31,127 nt of DNA from the NCBI GenBank assembly GCA_002371075.1, contig DFFS01000032.1, positions 1 to 31,127 on the forward strand. The letters run 5' to 3'. The DNA comes from Christensenella sp. UBA3770. Its GTDB lineage: Bacteria > Bacillota > Clostridia > Christensenellales > CAG-1252. A program made the translations under genes and the position numbers. Below the pieces are notes generated by a model that saw nothing but the letters and a program-made list of their open reading frames with translations, was not told where the DNA came from and did not search any database. Positions 1 through 6,484 of this stretch are shown here, piece by piece (position 1 is the stretch's first letter; every line of letters starts with the position of its first letter).

Positions 1-708
1 ATGCGCCGCGAGGGCTATGAGTTTGCCGTATCCATGCCCAAGGTGCTTTATCAATATGAAAACGGCAAAAAGCTGGAGCCGGTGGAGCAGGTGATCGTGG
101 ACGTGCCCGAAACCGCCGTCGGCGCCGTGATGGAAAAGCTGGGCAGCCGCCGCGGCGAGCTGATCACGATGCACCCGACGGGCGACCGCATTCGTTTGGA
201 GTTTAAGATGCCGGCACGCGGAATGATCGGCTACAAAAACGAGTTTTTGACAGATACCAAGGGTGAGGGCGTTTTGAACACGATCTTCCTTGGGTATGAG
301 GAATACAAGGGCGACATCCAAATGCGCAACTTCGGCTCTCTTGTCGCGTACGAAACGGGTGAGGCGGTCACCTACGGCTTGTTTAACGCGCAGGACAGAG
401 GTCCCCTCTTTGTGGGACCCGGCACACAGGTGTACGAGGGTATGGTCGTGGGCTATACGCCCAAATCGGACGACATCGTCGTCAACGTTTGCAAAAAGAA
501 GCACATCACCAACATGCGCGCGGCGGGCAGCGACGAGGCGCTTCGCCTGACCCCCATCAAACGCATGAGTTTGGAAGAATACATTGAGTTCCTCGGGGAC
601 GACGAGCTTTTGGAAGTCACCCCCAAGTCCCTCCGCGTTCGTAAGGTCATTATGAGCAATATGTACCGCGCCAAGGACAACTTTAAAAAGAAGAACGCGA
701 CGGAGTGA
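1..708 (+). CDS. typA: GTPase TypA/BipA, C-terminal part (cut by window start)
   Basis: These 235 residues match the C-terminal third of the translational GTPase TypA/BipA, which binds the 70S ribosome and aids 50S assembly and growth under stress. The G domain, with its P-loop and switch motifs, must lie upstream of the window, because full-length TypA is about 600 residues. Family signatures visible here are the EF-G domain V-like stretch ending in MPARGMIGYKNEFLTDTKGE, the loop NFGSLVAYETGEAVTYGL, and the TypA-specific C-terminal segment running from LFVGPGTQVYEGMVVG through the basic KKKHITNMRAAG to the LTPIKRMSLEEYIEFL region. The ATG at position 1 is probably an internal Met and not the start. 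The TGA stop overlaps the ATG of the next gene (TGATG), so the two are likely translationally coupled. Confidence 0.95.
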   Translation: MRREGYEFAVSMPKVLYQYENGKKLEPVEQVIVDVPETAVGAVMEKLGSRRGELITMHPTGDRIRLEFKMPARGMIGYKNEFLTDTKGEGVLNTIFLGYEEYKGDIQMRNFGSLVAYETGEAVTYGLFNAQDRGPLFVGPGTQVYEGMVVGYTPKSDDIVVNVCKKKHITNMRAAGSDEALRLTPIKRMSLEEYIEFLGDDELLEVTPKSLRVRKVIMSNMYRAKDNFKKKNATE

Positions 709-1418
709 TGAAGCGGGTGTTCGTTTCCATCGGCGGGGGAGAGATCAGAAACAAAACCACCGCCCCCATAGACGAGTGCATTGTTTCCCTTGCAAAAAGT
801 CGCATCACGGACGGTCACCGCGCCTACGCGCTGTTTTTCCCCACCGCCAGTCACGACAGCAATCCGTATTTTAACAGTTTCCGCAAAACCTACACCTCTC
901 TTTTTGACGTCAAAAGCGACGTTGCCATCTTGACAAAGGGCTTGATGACCGTTGAGCACGTGGCGGAAAAGATCCAAAAAGCCGACATCATTTACGTGGG
1001 CGGCGGCGACACCCTCTATCTTATGCAGGTTTGGCGCGAAACGGGCGTTGACAAACTGGTTTGGGAGGCATACAAACGCGGGGCGATCCTTGCGGGGCTC
1101 TCCGCCGGCGCGATCCTTTGGTTTGAAGATATCTACACCGATTCCTTGGTGGAGGGGGAGTTTGCTCCTTACAAAGGTCTTGGATTGATAAAAGGCGCGG
1201 CTACGCCGCACTACAACACTCGCGTGGAGTTTGACGACGTGGCGGCACGGCAGGGCTACCCCCTTTCCTACGCCATCGAAGACAACGCCGCTGTGGTTTT
1301 TGAAGACGAAGCCCCCGTCGGCGCTCTCTCCGCAGGAGGCAAGGCGTATCGGCTGATACGCGAAGACAACGGCATTCGGAAAGAAGAGTTGGAAATGCTG
1401 GATGCGCGGAATGAATAA
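708..1418 (+). CDS. Peptidase S51 family protein (dipeptidase E / cyanophycinase-like)
   Basis: A 236-aa cytoplasmic serine peptidase of clan PC, family S51. E. coli PepE, a known member, cleaves Asp-X dipeptides. The strand before the nucleophile elbow reads ADIIYVGGGDT, a family hallmark. The elbow is GLSAGA with the nucleophile Ser at about residue 132, and a downstream TPHYN segment with His at about 168 is the likely base. The length fits the family (about 230 aa). I chose ATG 708, which overlaps the TypA stop by one base. A GTG at 705 in the same frame would add only one residue. The actual substrate is unknown. A short AT-rich hairpin with a T run overlaps the 3' end. Confidence 0.85.
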   Translation: MKRVFVSIGGGEIRNKTTAPIDECIVSLAKSRITDGHRAYALFFPTASHDSNPYFNSFRKTYTSLFDVKSDVAILTKGLMTVEHVAEKIQKADIIYVGGGDTLYLMQVWRETGVDKLVWEAYKRGAILAGLSAGAILWFEDIYTDSLVEGEFAPYKGLGLIKGAATPHYNTRVEFDDVAARQGYPLSYAIEDNAAVVFEDEAPVGALSAGGKAYRLIREDNGIRKEELEMLDARNE

Positions 1419-1435
1419 TTAGAAATTATTTTTTT
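1414..1435 (+). terminator. Weak AT-rich hairpin with T run
   Basis: AATAATT, a 3-nt loop (AGA) and AATTATT form a 7-bp A/T stem directly followed by five T. It sits between the convergent S51 peptidase and XRE genes and could end transcription of the peptidase. The stem has no G-C pair, so it may work poorly. Confidence 0.4.
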
Positions 1436-1649
1436 ATCGGTTTTTAGGTTTGAAATCCTTTCCTGTTATTAAAAAATCAATTGAAGTGTCAAAATATTCG
1501 GATAGTTGAACGAGAAGATTGACGTCGGGACTGCGTTTCCCCGTTTCATAATGCGATAACGCTTCGCGACTGATAGAAAGATCCATAGCCACCTTTAATT
1601 GGCTGATGTTTCTTTTCTTTCTTATTAAACGCAAACCGATCATTTTCAT
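1434..1649 (-). CDS. Small XRE-family HTH repressor
   Basis: A 71-aa protein that is almost entirely one Cro/C1-type helix-turn-helix domain. Helices 2 and 3 read LKVAMDLSISREALSHYETG, followed by the family's KRSPDVNLLVQLSEYFDTSIDFL ending, and no ligand domain follows. The start is ATG 1649 (reverse strand). An AAGGAG lies about 15 nt upstream, slightly far. A second in-frame ATG at 1643 is possible. The gene diverges from the SLOG-family gene at 1823. The gap holds two 15-bp palindromes, the kind of site such a dimer binds, so it probably represses its neighbour and perhaps itself (inference). Both genes are visibly more AT-rich than their surroundings, which suggests they arrived together. 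Confidence 0.85.
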   Translation of the reverse strand: MKMIGLRLIRKKRNISQLKVAMDLSISREALSHYETGKRSPDVNLLVQLSEYFDTSIDFLITGKDFKPKNR

Positions 1650-1668
1650 GTGTCGTTACTGCCGCTCC

Positions 1669-1697
1669 TTGACAAAAGAGTAACATTTTGTTACACT
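1669..1697 (+). promoter_or_regulatory. Sigma-70-type promoter of the SLOG-family gene
   Basis: A perfect TTGACA -35 (1669-1674), a 17-nt spacer and a TACACT -10 (1692-1697, 4 of 6 consensus). The first palindrome (1680-1694) fills the spacer, so a bound repressor would block RNA polymerase. Confidence 0.6.
1680..1694. promoter_or_regulatory. Putative operator palindrome O1
   Basis: GTAACA-TTT-TGTTAC, a perfect 6+3+6 palindrome lying between the -35 and -10 of the SLOG promoter. It is the likely site of the divergent XRE repressor (inference). Confidence 0.6.
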
Positions 1698-1704
1698 TCA
1701 AAAG

Positions 1705-1719
1705 GTTACAATATGTAAC
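1705..1719. promoter_or_regulatory. Putative operator palindrome O2
   Basis: GTTACA-ATA-TGTAAC, a second perfect 6+3+6 palindrome centred 25 bp from O1 and covering the predicted transcription start of the SLOG gene. The half-sites are related to those of O1 (GTAACA versus GTTACA). Confidence 0.6.
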
Positions 1720-1822
1720 ATATTGCTTTTTTGATTATAAAAAATGATGGTTTTTTTAAAAAACGCAGAAATGACGGGTTGTAAGGTCGGACAATGTTTT
1801 TGAAAACAGAGATAGGATTATT

Positions 1823-2374
1823 ATGAGAAAAACGGTTGCTTTTATTGGGCATCGAGTGGTTTTCAATAAAGAAGAAGTCAAAAAGAGACTCCGTTCCGTC
1901 GTGGAAGAAAAAATCTCTGACGGCTTTGATCATTTTATTATGGGCACGCACGGAGATTTTGATCAAATTGTCTTGGAGGTTTGCCGTTTTGAACGAAAAC
2001 TCTTTGAAAATATAGAAATAGAAGTTGTGTTAACATATTATCGCGCTTATGCTAAGAATGCAAAAGCCTTAGAAGAACCCAAAGGCGAAAAAACGGTTTT
2101 GTTTGACATAGAAGAAGTCTTTTTTAAAAAAAGGATCGCGGAAAGCAACCGTCAAATGATAGATCAATCGGATGTTTTGATTTGTTATGTCGATAAAAAT
2201 AAAAAGAAAAGCGGCGCAAAGCAAGCGATGAATTATGCAATAAAAAAAGGAAAAACAACGATAAATATCTTTAGCAATCAAGATGATCCGACGTTCGGAA
2301 TGACAAAAGAAGAGCGATCGTTATTTTATAAAAGCAAGATGAACGAGATAAAAAAGCTTGCTACGAAACAATAA
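1823..2374 (+). CDS. SLOG-family (DUF1273-like) nucleotide-sensing protein
   Basis: A 183-aa Rossmann-like protein. The N-terminus (KTVAFIGHRVV), the glycine-rich loop IMGTHGDFDQIVLEV, the basic stretch KKRIAESNRQMIDQSDVLICYVD, and the end SGAKQAMNYAIKKGKTTINIF are the successive core elements of the SLOG/DUF1273 family, related to LOG and DprA-type nucleotide-binding folds. Many SLOG proteins are proposed to bind or process nucleotide-derived ligands, and some act in phage-defence or stress modules. No partner effector, such as a TM or nuclease gene, is adjacent here. A weak AGGA lies 5 nt before the ATG. Expression is probably controlled by the divergent XRE protein through O1 and O2. The gene is AT-rich with Lys AAA and Ile ATA/ATT codons, unlike its neighbours. 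Confidence 0.75.
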   Translation: MRKTVAFIGHRVVFNKEEVKKRLRSVVEEKISDGFDHFIMGTHGDFDQIVLEVCRFERKLFENIEIEVVLTYYRAYAKNAKALEEPKGEKTVLFDIEEVFFKKRIAESNRQMIDQSDVLICYVDKNKKKSGAKQAMNYAIKKGKTTINIFSNQDDPTFGMTKEERSLFYKSKMNEIKKLATKQ

Positions 2375-2457
2375 AATGCGTAATTGTTGTGCATAGCGCA
2401 ATTTTTGATCCGCAAGGATCAATTCATTGCTCGCAGAGCATTGCAATTCATCGTTGT
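2375..2457. repeat. Short AATTCAT hairpin array in convergent gap
   Basis: This 83-nt gap between the SLOG gene and the convergent ABC permease holds two mini-hairpins next to AATTCAT spacers. The first is TTGATCC-GCAA-GGATCAA (2405-2422), whose 3' arm runs into an AATTCAT. The second is TGCTC-GCA-GAGCA (2428-2440). A further AATTCAT follows at 2445-2451. No T run follows either hairpin, so they do not look like standard terminators. The GATCCGCAAGGATC element recurs at 10900, 18882 and 19029. Confidence 0.75.
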
Positions 2458-4050
2458 TTAGCCCAATTTTTCAAACTTTTTCCGTCCGACGTTTTTCAGC
2501 CAATAAATCATAATAAGGGAGGCAATGCCGTAAAGCACGGTCAGCAGGGCGATGTAGACGCCGTCCGAGCAGAAGGGCACCAACACAAAGTACGGCCCCA
2601 TCAACAGCACGTTTGTGATCATGATGCCAAACACCGCGATCAAGACGCCCACGCCCGATTTTACCGCCGTCATCTCATCCGTCCAATCAAGCACGGGGAA
2701 GTCAATGTTTAAGCAAAGTCCCACGAGGGCGGTAAACAGCGCGTTTGCAAAGGGCAGCAGCAACATAAATATCCAACTCAGCGCGTCCGCGCGCAGGATG
2801 GCGGCAAGCGTGACGTTCAAAAACAGCGTCGGCGGCACCGTCACCACAAGGTGCACCGCCACTTTCGCCGCAAAAACGTCATAGGTGGAAATGGGCAGGG
2901 AGCGGAGCACGTACAGGCGCTTTCCTTCCATCGAAACGGAGGGCGCCGTCACGCAGCACATTCCCCCCGTAAAGACAGAGAGCATCGCCGCGATGCCCAC
3001 GCCGCTTGCGTGCGGGAACACCTCGGCAAGCGAGTGCGCAAGCTCACGGAGCGTATCCGCTTTGACCAGGGCAAAAATCGGTATGGCGATCAAAAAGATC
3101 ACTCCAAAGGCGCTGTTCATAACGTAAGCCGGAGAGGAAGCAAACATCTTCCATTCCCTCTTAAAGAGGGAAAGTCGCAAGCTCGCCGTCTTGACCACGC
3201 CCTTTTTGCCCTTGACGTCGGGGGTCTTTTTGGAAGTGGTGAACTTGACGAAATTGTTGGAAAGCAAAAACAATGCCAGCAAAAAGGCAAGGACGCCCGT
3301 CGCAACGACGACAAGCATCGAAAGGGCGCTTCCCTGCGAGGCGCGACCCATTGCGTAATAGAAGAACAGGGCGTATTTGAGGGCGGAGGGGATCTCGCCC
3401 ATGGCTGCCAGTTTCGTCACGGCGTTTTGCGCGCGGAAATACAGCAAATAAAACACCAGCGTGATGGCAAGTGAAAGGACCAAGATGACCGCCTTTTTGT
3501 TTTTCACCTTTCGGGCGATCGCCGCCACGATGAACGCAATGCCGAGGGTGACCGCCTCCACCAAAAGCACAAGTGGGATAAAGAGAAGCAGCGCGTTGAC
3601 GTAGCCGAGCACGGTGGTCTTTGCGTAAAACAAAAACGCGACCGCGGAGGGCAAAAGCGCCGCGCCTGCGTATAGGAGCGTCATAACGGAGAGGGAAACG
3701 ACCCTAACCAGCACGATGCGCCGTGGCGGAATGGGGAGGGAAAGCAGCATTTCGTTGTCTTTTGCGTCAAAAATCGTGCTGTAAGCGTTAAAAACGCTTC
3801 CGAGCAGCCCGATCGCCGTCGCAATGAGACCAACCAACATATAAAACAGCGGGAAGGTGTTTTCGTTTAGCCCGCCGAGCAGCTCTTTGGCAAGCGTGAA
3901 AAAGGAGAAACCGAGCGAAACGTACAAAATGCCAAAGATCAAGATAAACACCACAAGCCCTCTTTTGGGGGTGTTTTGCGCGCCGCTTTTCTTTTTGGAA
4001 AACTGACTGATCAGTTCGGCAAATTGTTTGCGGAAAAGCGCCTTAATCAT
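2458..4050 (-). CDS. ABC-2-type exporter permease
   Basis: A 530-aa integral membrane protein with about ten to twelve hydrophobic segments split into two halves by a hydrophilic basic stretch (KFTTSKKTPDVKGKKGVVKT). It resembles the large ABC-2 permeases that carry both transmembrane halves in one chain. The start is the ATG at 4050, overlapping the ATPase stop by 8 bp, with GGAGG 6 nt upstream. The open frame runs further upstream, but that part lies inside the ATPase gene and has no ribosome site. The protein forms a transporter with the ATPase encoded just before it. The substrate cannot be told from sequence, and bacteriocin, lipid or peptide export are all possible. Confidence 0.8.
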   Translation of the reverse strand: MIKALFRKQFAELISQFSKKKSGAQNTPKRGLVVFILIFGILYVSLGFSFFTLAKELLGGLNENTFPLFYMLVGLIATAIGLLGSVFNAYSTIFDAKDNEMLLSLPIPPRRIVLVRVVSLSVMTLLYAGAALLPSAVAFLFYAKTTVLGYVNALLLFIPLVLLVEAVTLGIAFIVAAIARKVKNKKAVILVLSLAITLVFYLLYFRAQNAVTKLAAMGEIPSALKYALFFYYAMGRASQGSALSMLVVVATGVLAFLLALFLLSNNFVKFTTSKKTPDVKGKKGVVKTASLRLSLFKREWKMFASSPAYVMNSAFGVIFLIAIPIFALVKADTLRELAHSLAEVFPHASGVGIAAMLSVFTGGMCCVTAPSVSMEGKRLYVLRSLPISTYDVFAAKVAVHLVVTVPPTLFLNVTLAAILRADALSWIFMLLLPFANALFTALVGLCLNIDFPVLDWTDEMTAVKSGVGVLIAVFGIMITNVLLMGPYFVLVPFCSDGVYIALLTVLYGIASLIMIYWLKNVGRKKFEKLG

Positions 4051-4759
4051 CGTTTTCCTCCAAGTCAAGGAAGACGTCTTCCAACGAGGAGTTGCCCTTG
4101 ACCTCTTCCATGCTGCCAAACGTCACGAGTTTGCCGCCCTTTATGATGGCGACTTTGTCGCAAAGTTTCTCCGCCACTTCCAAGATGTGCGTCGAGAAAA
4201 GGATCGCGCCGCCCGCCGCGCAAAAGTCCCTCATGATCTCCTTGAGAACGTGGCTGGCTTTGGGGTCCAAGCCCACAAACGGTTCGTCCAACAAAATCAG
4301 CTTGGGCTCGTGCAAAAACGCCGAGATCAAGGCGAGCTTTTGTTTCATTCCGTGTGAATAGGAGGAGATGGGCGCCCCGATCTCCTCTTCCGTGAGGGAA
4401 AGGGCGGTGCTGTATTTTTGAATGCGCTCCTTTCTGTCGGTTTCCGCCACGCCAAAGACGTCCCCGATAAAGTTCAAGTACTGCATTCCGGTCATAAAGT
4501 CGTAAAGATCGGGGTTGTCGGGGATGTAGGCGATGCGACGCTTGACCTCCAAGGGGTCGTCCTCGATGGACACGCCGTCCACCAAAACGTGTCCCTTGTC
4601 AAAACCCAAGATACCCACCACGCACTTTAAGGTAGTGGTCTTGCCCGCGCCGTTGTGCCCGATAAAAGCGCACAATTCGCCCGCTTTTACCGTAAAGGAT
4701 AAGTCCTCCACGGCGGTTTTGTCGCCGTAACGCTTTGTCAAATCGTAGATCTCAAGCAT
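4043..4759 (-). CDS. ABC transporter ATP-binding protein
   Basis: A 238-aa nucleotide-binding subunit with every catalytic motif: Walker A GHNGAGKTT (residues 34-42), the ABC signature region SSYSHGMKQK (SHGMK in place of LSGGQ, as in many CcmA/BcrA-type exporters), Walker B LILLDEPF, and the H-loop STH. It powers the permease encoded directly downstream with an 8-bp overlap, so the two are translationally coupled. The start at ATG 4759 has GGAGG 5 nt upstream, and a near-perfect promoter lies about 40 nt further up. The short acidic C-terminus lacks extra domains. Confidence 0.93.
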   Translation of the reverse strand: MLEIYDLTKRYGDKTAVEDLSFTVKAGELCAFIGHNGAGKTTTLKCVVGILGFDKGHVLVDGVSIEDDPLEVKRRIAYIPDNPDLYDFMTGMQYLNFIGDVFGVAETDRKERIQKYSTALSLTEEEIGAPISSYSHGMKQKLALISAFLHEPKLILLDEPFVGLDPKASHVLKEIMRDFCAAGGAILFSTHILEVAEKLCDKVAIIKGGKLVTFGSMEEVKGNSSLEDVFLDLEENDD

Positions 4760-4800
4760 GGGTTCCTCCCCTTGCCCGCGAGGGCGTCTTGTCGTCCTTT

Positions 4801-4830
4801 ATTATACCGCCGCGTCGCGCGTGCTGTCAA
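4801..4830 (-). promoter_or_regulatory. Consensus promoter of the ABC exporter operon
   Basis: Read on the minus strand: TTGACA (4830-4825), an 18-nt spacer, then TATAAT (4806-4801). Both boxes are perfect matches. It lies 41 nt before the ATPase start codon. Confidence 0.8.
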
Positions 4831-4843
4831 CGCGGGGGAGCGC

Positions 4844-4872
4844 TTGACTTTTCGTTGCCGTGCGAGTATCAT
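4844..4872 (+). promoter_or_regulatory. Promoter of the MscS gene
   Basis: TTGACT (4844-4849), a 17-nt spacer, then TATCAT (4867-4872), 31 nt before the MscS ATG and back-to-back with the ABC promoter. Confidence 0.6.
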
Positions 4873-4903
4873 ATAGGTATTGTTTTTTAAAAGGAGATTG
4901 CCC

Positions 4904-5911
4904 ATGGATTGGAGTAAAATTTGGGGGACGATCACAGGCTATTTCGCTGCGAACGTTTGGAACATAGTTGCCTTTTTCGCGGCGCTGATCATCGGCATCA
5001 TCGTGATCAAGGTCGTGGTCTCGCTTGTAAAAAAGATCCTTGTTCGCGCCAAGATGGAAGAGGTGGCGCGGAACTTTGTTTTGGCGATCATCAAGTTCGT
5101 TTTGTGGCTGATCCTCATCTTGGTGCTGCTCTCCGTCATCGGCGTTAAGATCACCGGCGTGATCACCGCGCTCAGCGCCGCCATCCTTGCCGTAGGCATG
5201 GCTTTGCAAAGCAACATCTCCAACATCGCCAACGGCATCGTGATCGTGGTGACCAAGATGTTTAAAAAGGGCGACTACATCATCGTGGGCGACAAGGAGG
5301 GCTCCATCATTGAGATCAACTTCCTTTTCACCACCCTTTACACCAAGGACAACAAAAAAGTCACCATTCCCAACAGCACCATCGTGGGCAGTGCTGTCGT
5401 CAACGCGGGGGCAAACCCCAAGCGCCGCGTGGATTTCACGTTCCCCGTCGCTTACGAGTCGGACGTGGAGGAGGTCAAAACCATCGTTTTGGACGTCATG
5501 CGCTCCAACGGCAAGATCTATCTTGACCCCGCGCCCTTTTGCAAACTGAAGGAATTCAGCGCAAGCAGTATCGATTTCTTTGCCAACTGTTGGTGCGACT
5601 CCGCCGATTACTGGGACGTTTACTACTACGTGGTGGAAAACGTCTTTAACGAGTTTAAGCGCCGCGGCGTGTCCATCCCGTTTGCACAGGTGGAGGTCAG
5701 ACAGCGCACGGACGACGTCAAAATGCCCTTCCGCGCGGAGCCCCTTCCCGAGCGGGTGGAAAAGGAGCGTCCGCAGGAGAAGGAGCCCGTGATCAAGCGC
5801 ATTTACGAAGAGGCAAAAAAGACCTTGCAGGACAAGATCAAAAACAAACAAACGATCAAAGAAACTTCCGATACATCCGAGGAAACCGAGGATGAGGATT
5901 CGGAAAAATAA
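4904..5911 (+). CDS. MscS-family small-conductance mechanosensitive channel
   Basis: A 335-aa membrane channel that opens under membrane tension to release solutes after osmotic downshock. Two N-terminal transmembrane helices (about 18-41 and 58-83) precede the pore helix, which carries the family's Ala/Gly pattern (ALSAAILAVGMALQSNISN). The beta domain follows (FKKGDYIIVGDKEGSIIEI, then TIPNSTIVGSAVVN) and then the alpha/beta cytoplasmic vestibule. The last 80 or so residues form a charged Lys/Glu tail longer than in E. coli MscS (286 aa). The start at ATG 4904 has AAGGAG well placed, and an upstream Met at 4880 lacks a ribosome site. A lipoprotein gene follows 10 nt after the stop, sharing an operon. 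Confidence 0.92.
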   Translation: MDWSKIWGTITGYFAANVWNIVAFFAALIIGIIVIKVVVSLVKKILVRAKMEEVARNFVLAIIKFVLWLILILVLLSVIGVKITGVITALSAAILAVGMALQSNISNIANGIVIVVTKMFKKGDYIIVGDKEGSIIEINFLFTTLYTKDNKKVTIPNSTIVGSAVVNAGANPKRRVDFTFPVAYESDVEEVKTIVLDVMRSNGKIYLDPAPFCKLKEFSASSIDFFANCWCDSADYWDVYYYVVENVFNEFKRRGVSIPFAQVEVRQRTDDVKMPFRAEPLPERVEKERPQEKEPVIKRIYEEAKKTLQDKIKNKQTIKETSDTSEETEDEDSEK

Positions 5912-5921
5912 AGGAGAAAAA

Positions 5922-6314
5922 ATGAAAAAAGCAATCATCGTCATCTTGGCAATTTTGTTGTTGTGTGCGTCCTTTTCCCTTCTTACCGCTTGCACCGTCG
6001 CACGCGAGTATAAGTTTGAATCGGTGTCCGTCAAATCGGGCGCAGTGAGCGTGGAGTACAAGGCGGGCGACCCCATCTTGGGCGTGGTCGCTTACAACGA
6101 GGACGCTGCGGTTTTAAACCTCAACAAGGACGGCACGTACGTGTTTACCTGCTCGATCCCCGGCGCTGCCGTTTCCGAGACGGGCACTTGGACCAAAAAG
6201 GGCAAAACCATCACGTTTGACGACTCCTATTCCGGCACGATCAGCGGCAAAACCATCACGATCGAGTACGGCGACGGCTCGGACAAATTCACTTTCGTCA
6301 TGAAGCGAGCGTAA
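5922..6314 (+). CDS. Small lipoprotein, lipocalin-like beta fold
   Basis: A 130-aa exported protein with a type II signal peptide: a Lys-rich start, a hydrophobic core and the lipobox LLTAC with the lipid-bearing Cys at residue 24. The mature part is about 105 residues of alternating beta strands. It includes the pattern DGTYVFTC, then SETGTWTKKGKTITF and SGTISGKTITIEY, as in short lipocalin-like bacterial lipoproteins. I chose the start at ATG 5922 because AAGGAG overlaps the MscS stop codon and leads directly to it. The gene is co-transcribed with MscS and closed by a strong terminator 33 nt downstream. The ligand is unknown. Confidence 0.75.
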   Translation: MKKAIIVILAILLLCASFSLLTACTVAREYKFESVSVKSGAVSVEYKAGDPILGVVAYNEDAAVLNLNKDGTYVFTCSIPGAAVSETGTWTKKGKTITFDDSYSGTISGKTITIEYGDGSDKFTFVMKRA

Positions 6315-6346
6315 CCGACTTTACGGCGCGACATAGGTTAAAAACA

Positions 6347-6376
6347 GCGGCAAAGGTTTTCCTTTGCCGTTTTTTT
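6347..6376 (+). terminator. Intrinsic terminator after mscS-lipoprotein operon
   Basis: CGGCAAAGG, a TTTT loop and CCTTTGCCG form a perfect 9-bp stem, followed by seven T. Confidence 0.93.
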
Positions 6377-6399
6377 ACGTAAAATAATTCTTTTCCCGC

Positions 6400-6429
6400 T
6401 TGTGCTCGCGCACACAATTGTGCTAAAAT
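6400..6429 (+). promoter_or_regulatory. Promoter with dyads before the X2-repeat gene
   Basis: An extended -10 (TGC-TAAAAT, box at 6424-6429) with a weak -35 TTGTGC (6400-6405) 18 nt upstream. The spacer holds overlapping inverted repeats, TGTGC-tcgc-GCACA (6401-6414) and CACAATTGTG (6413-6422), which could bind a regulator. The start codon is 56 nt downstream, preceded by GGGGGA. Confidence 0.5.
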
Positions 6430-6484
6430 AACATATAACTTGATTAGAGCTTGACCAAATCCTAAATTTTTTTGGGGGAACAGT

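Noticed and set aside
2405..2440. Bidirectional intrinsic terminator between the SLOG gene and the ABC operon
   Set aside because: The hairpins have no T run on either 3' side and belong to the AATTCAT array family.
2458..4119. Upstream start at 4119 for the ABC permease
   Set aside because: The extra 23 codons lie inside the ATPase gene and have no ribosome site. ATG 4050 has GGAGG at 6 nt and begins the typical MIKALFRKQF terminus.
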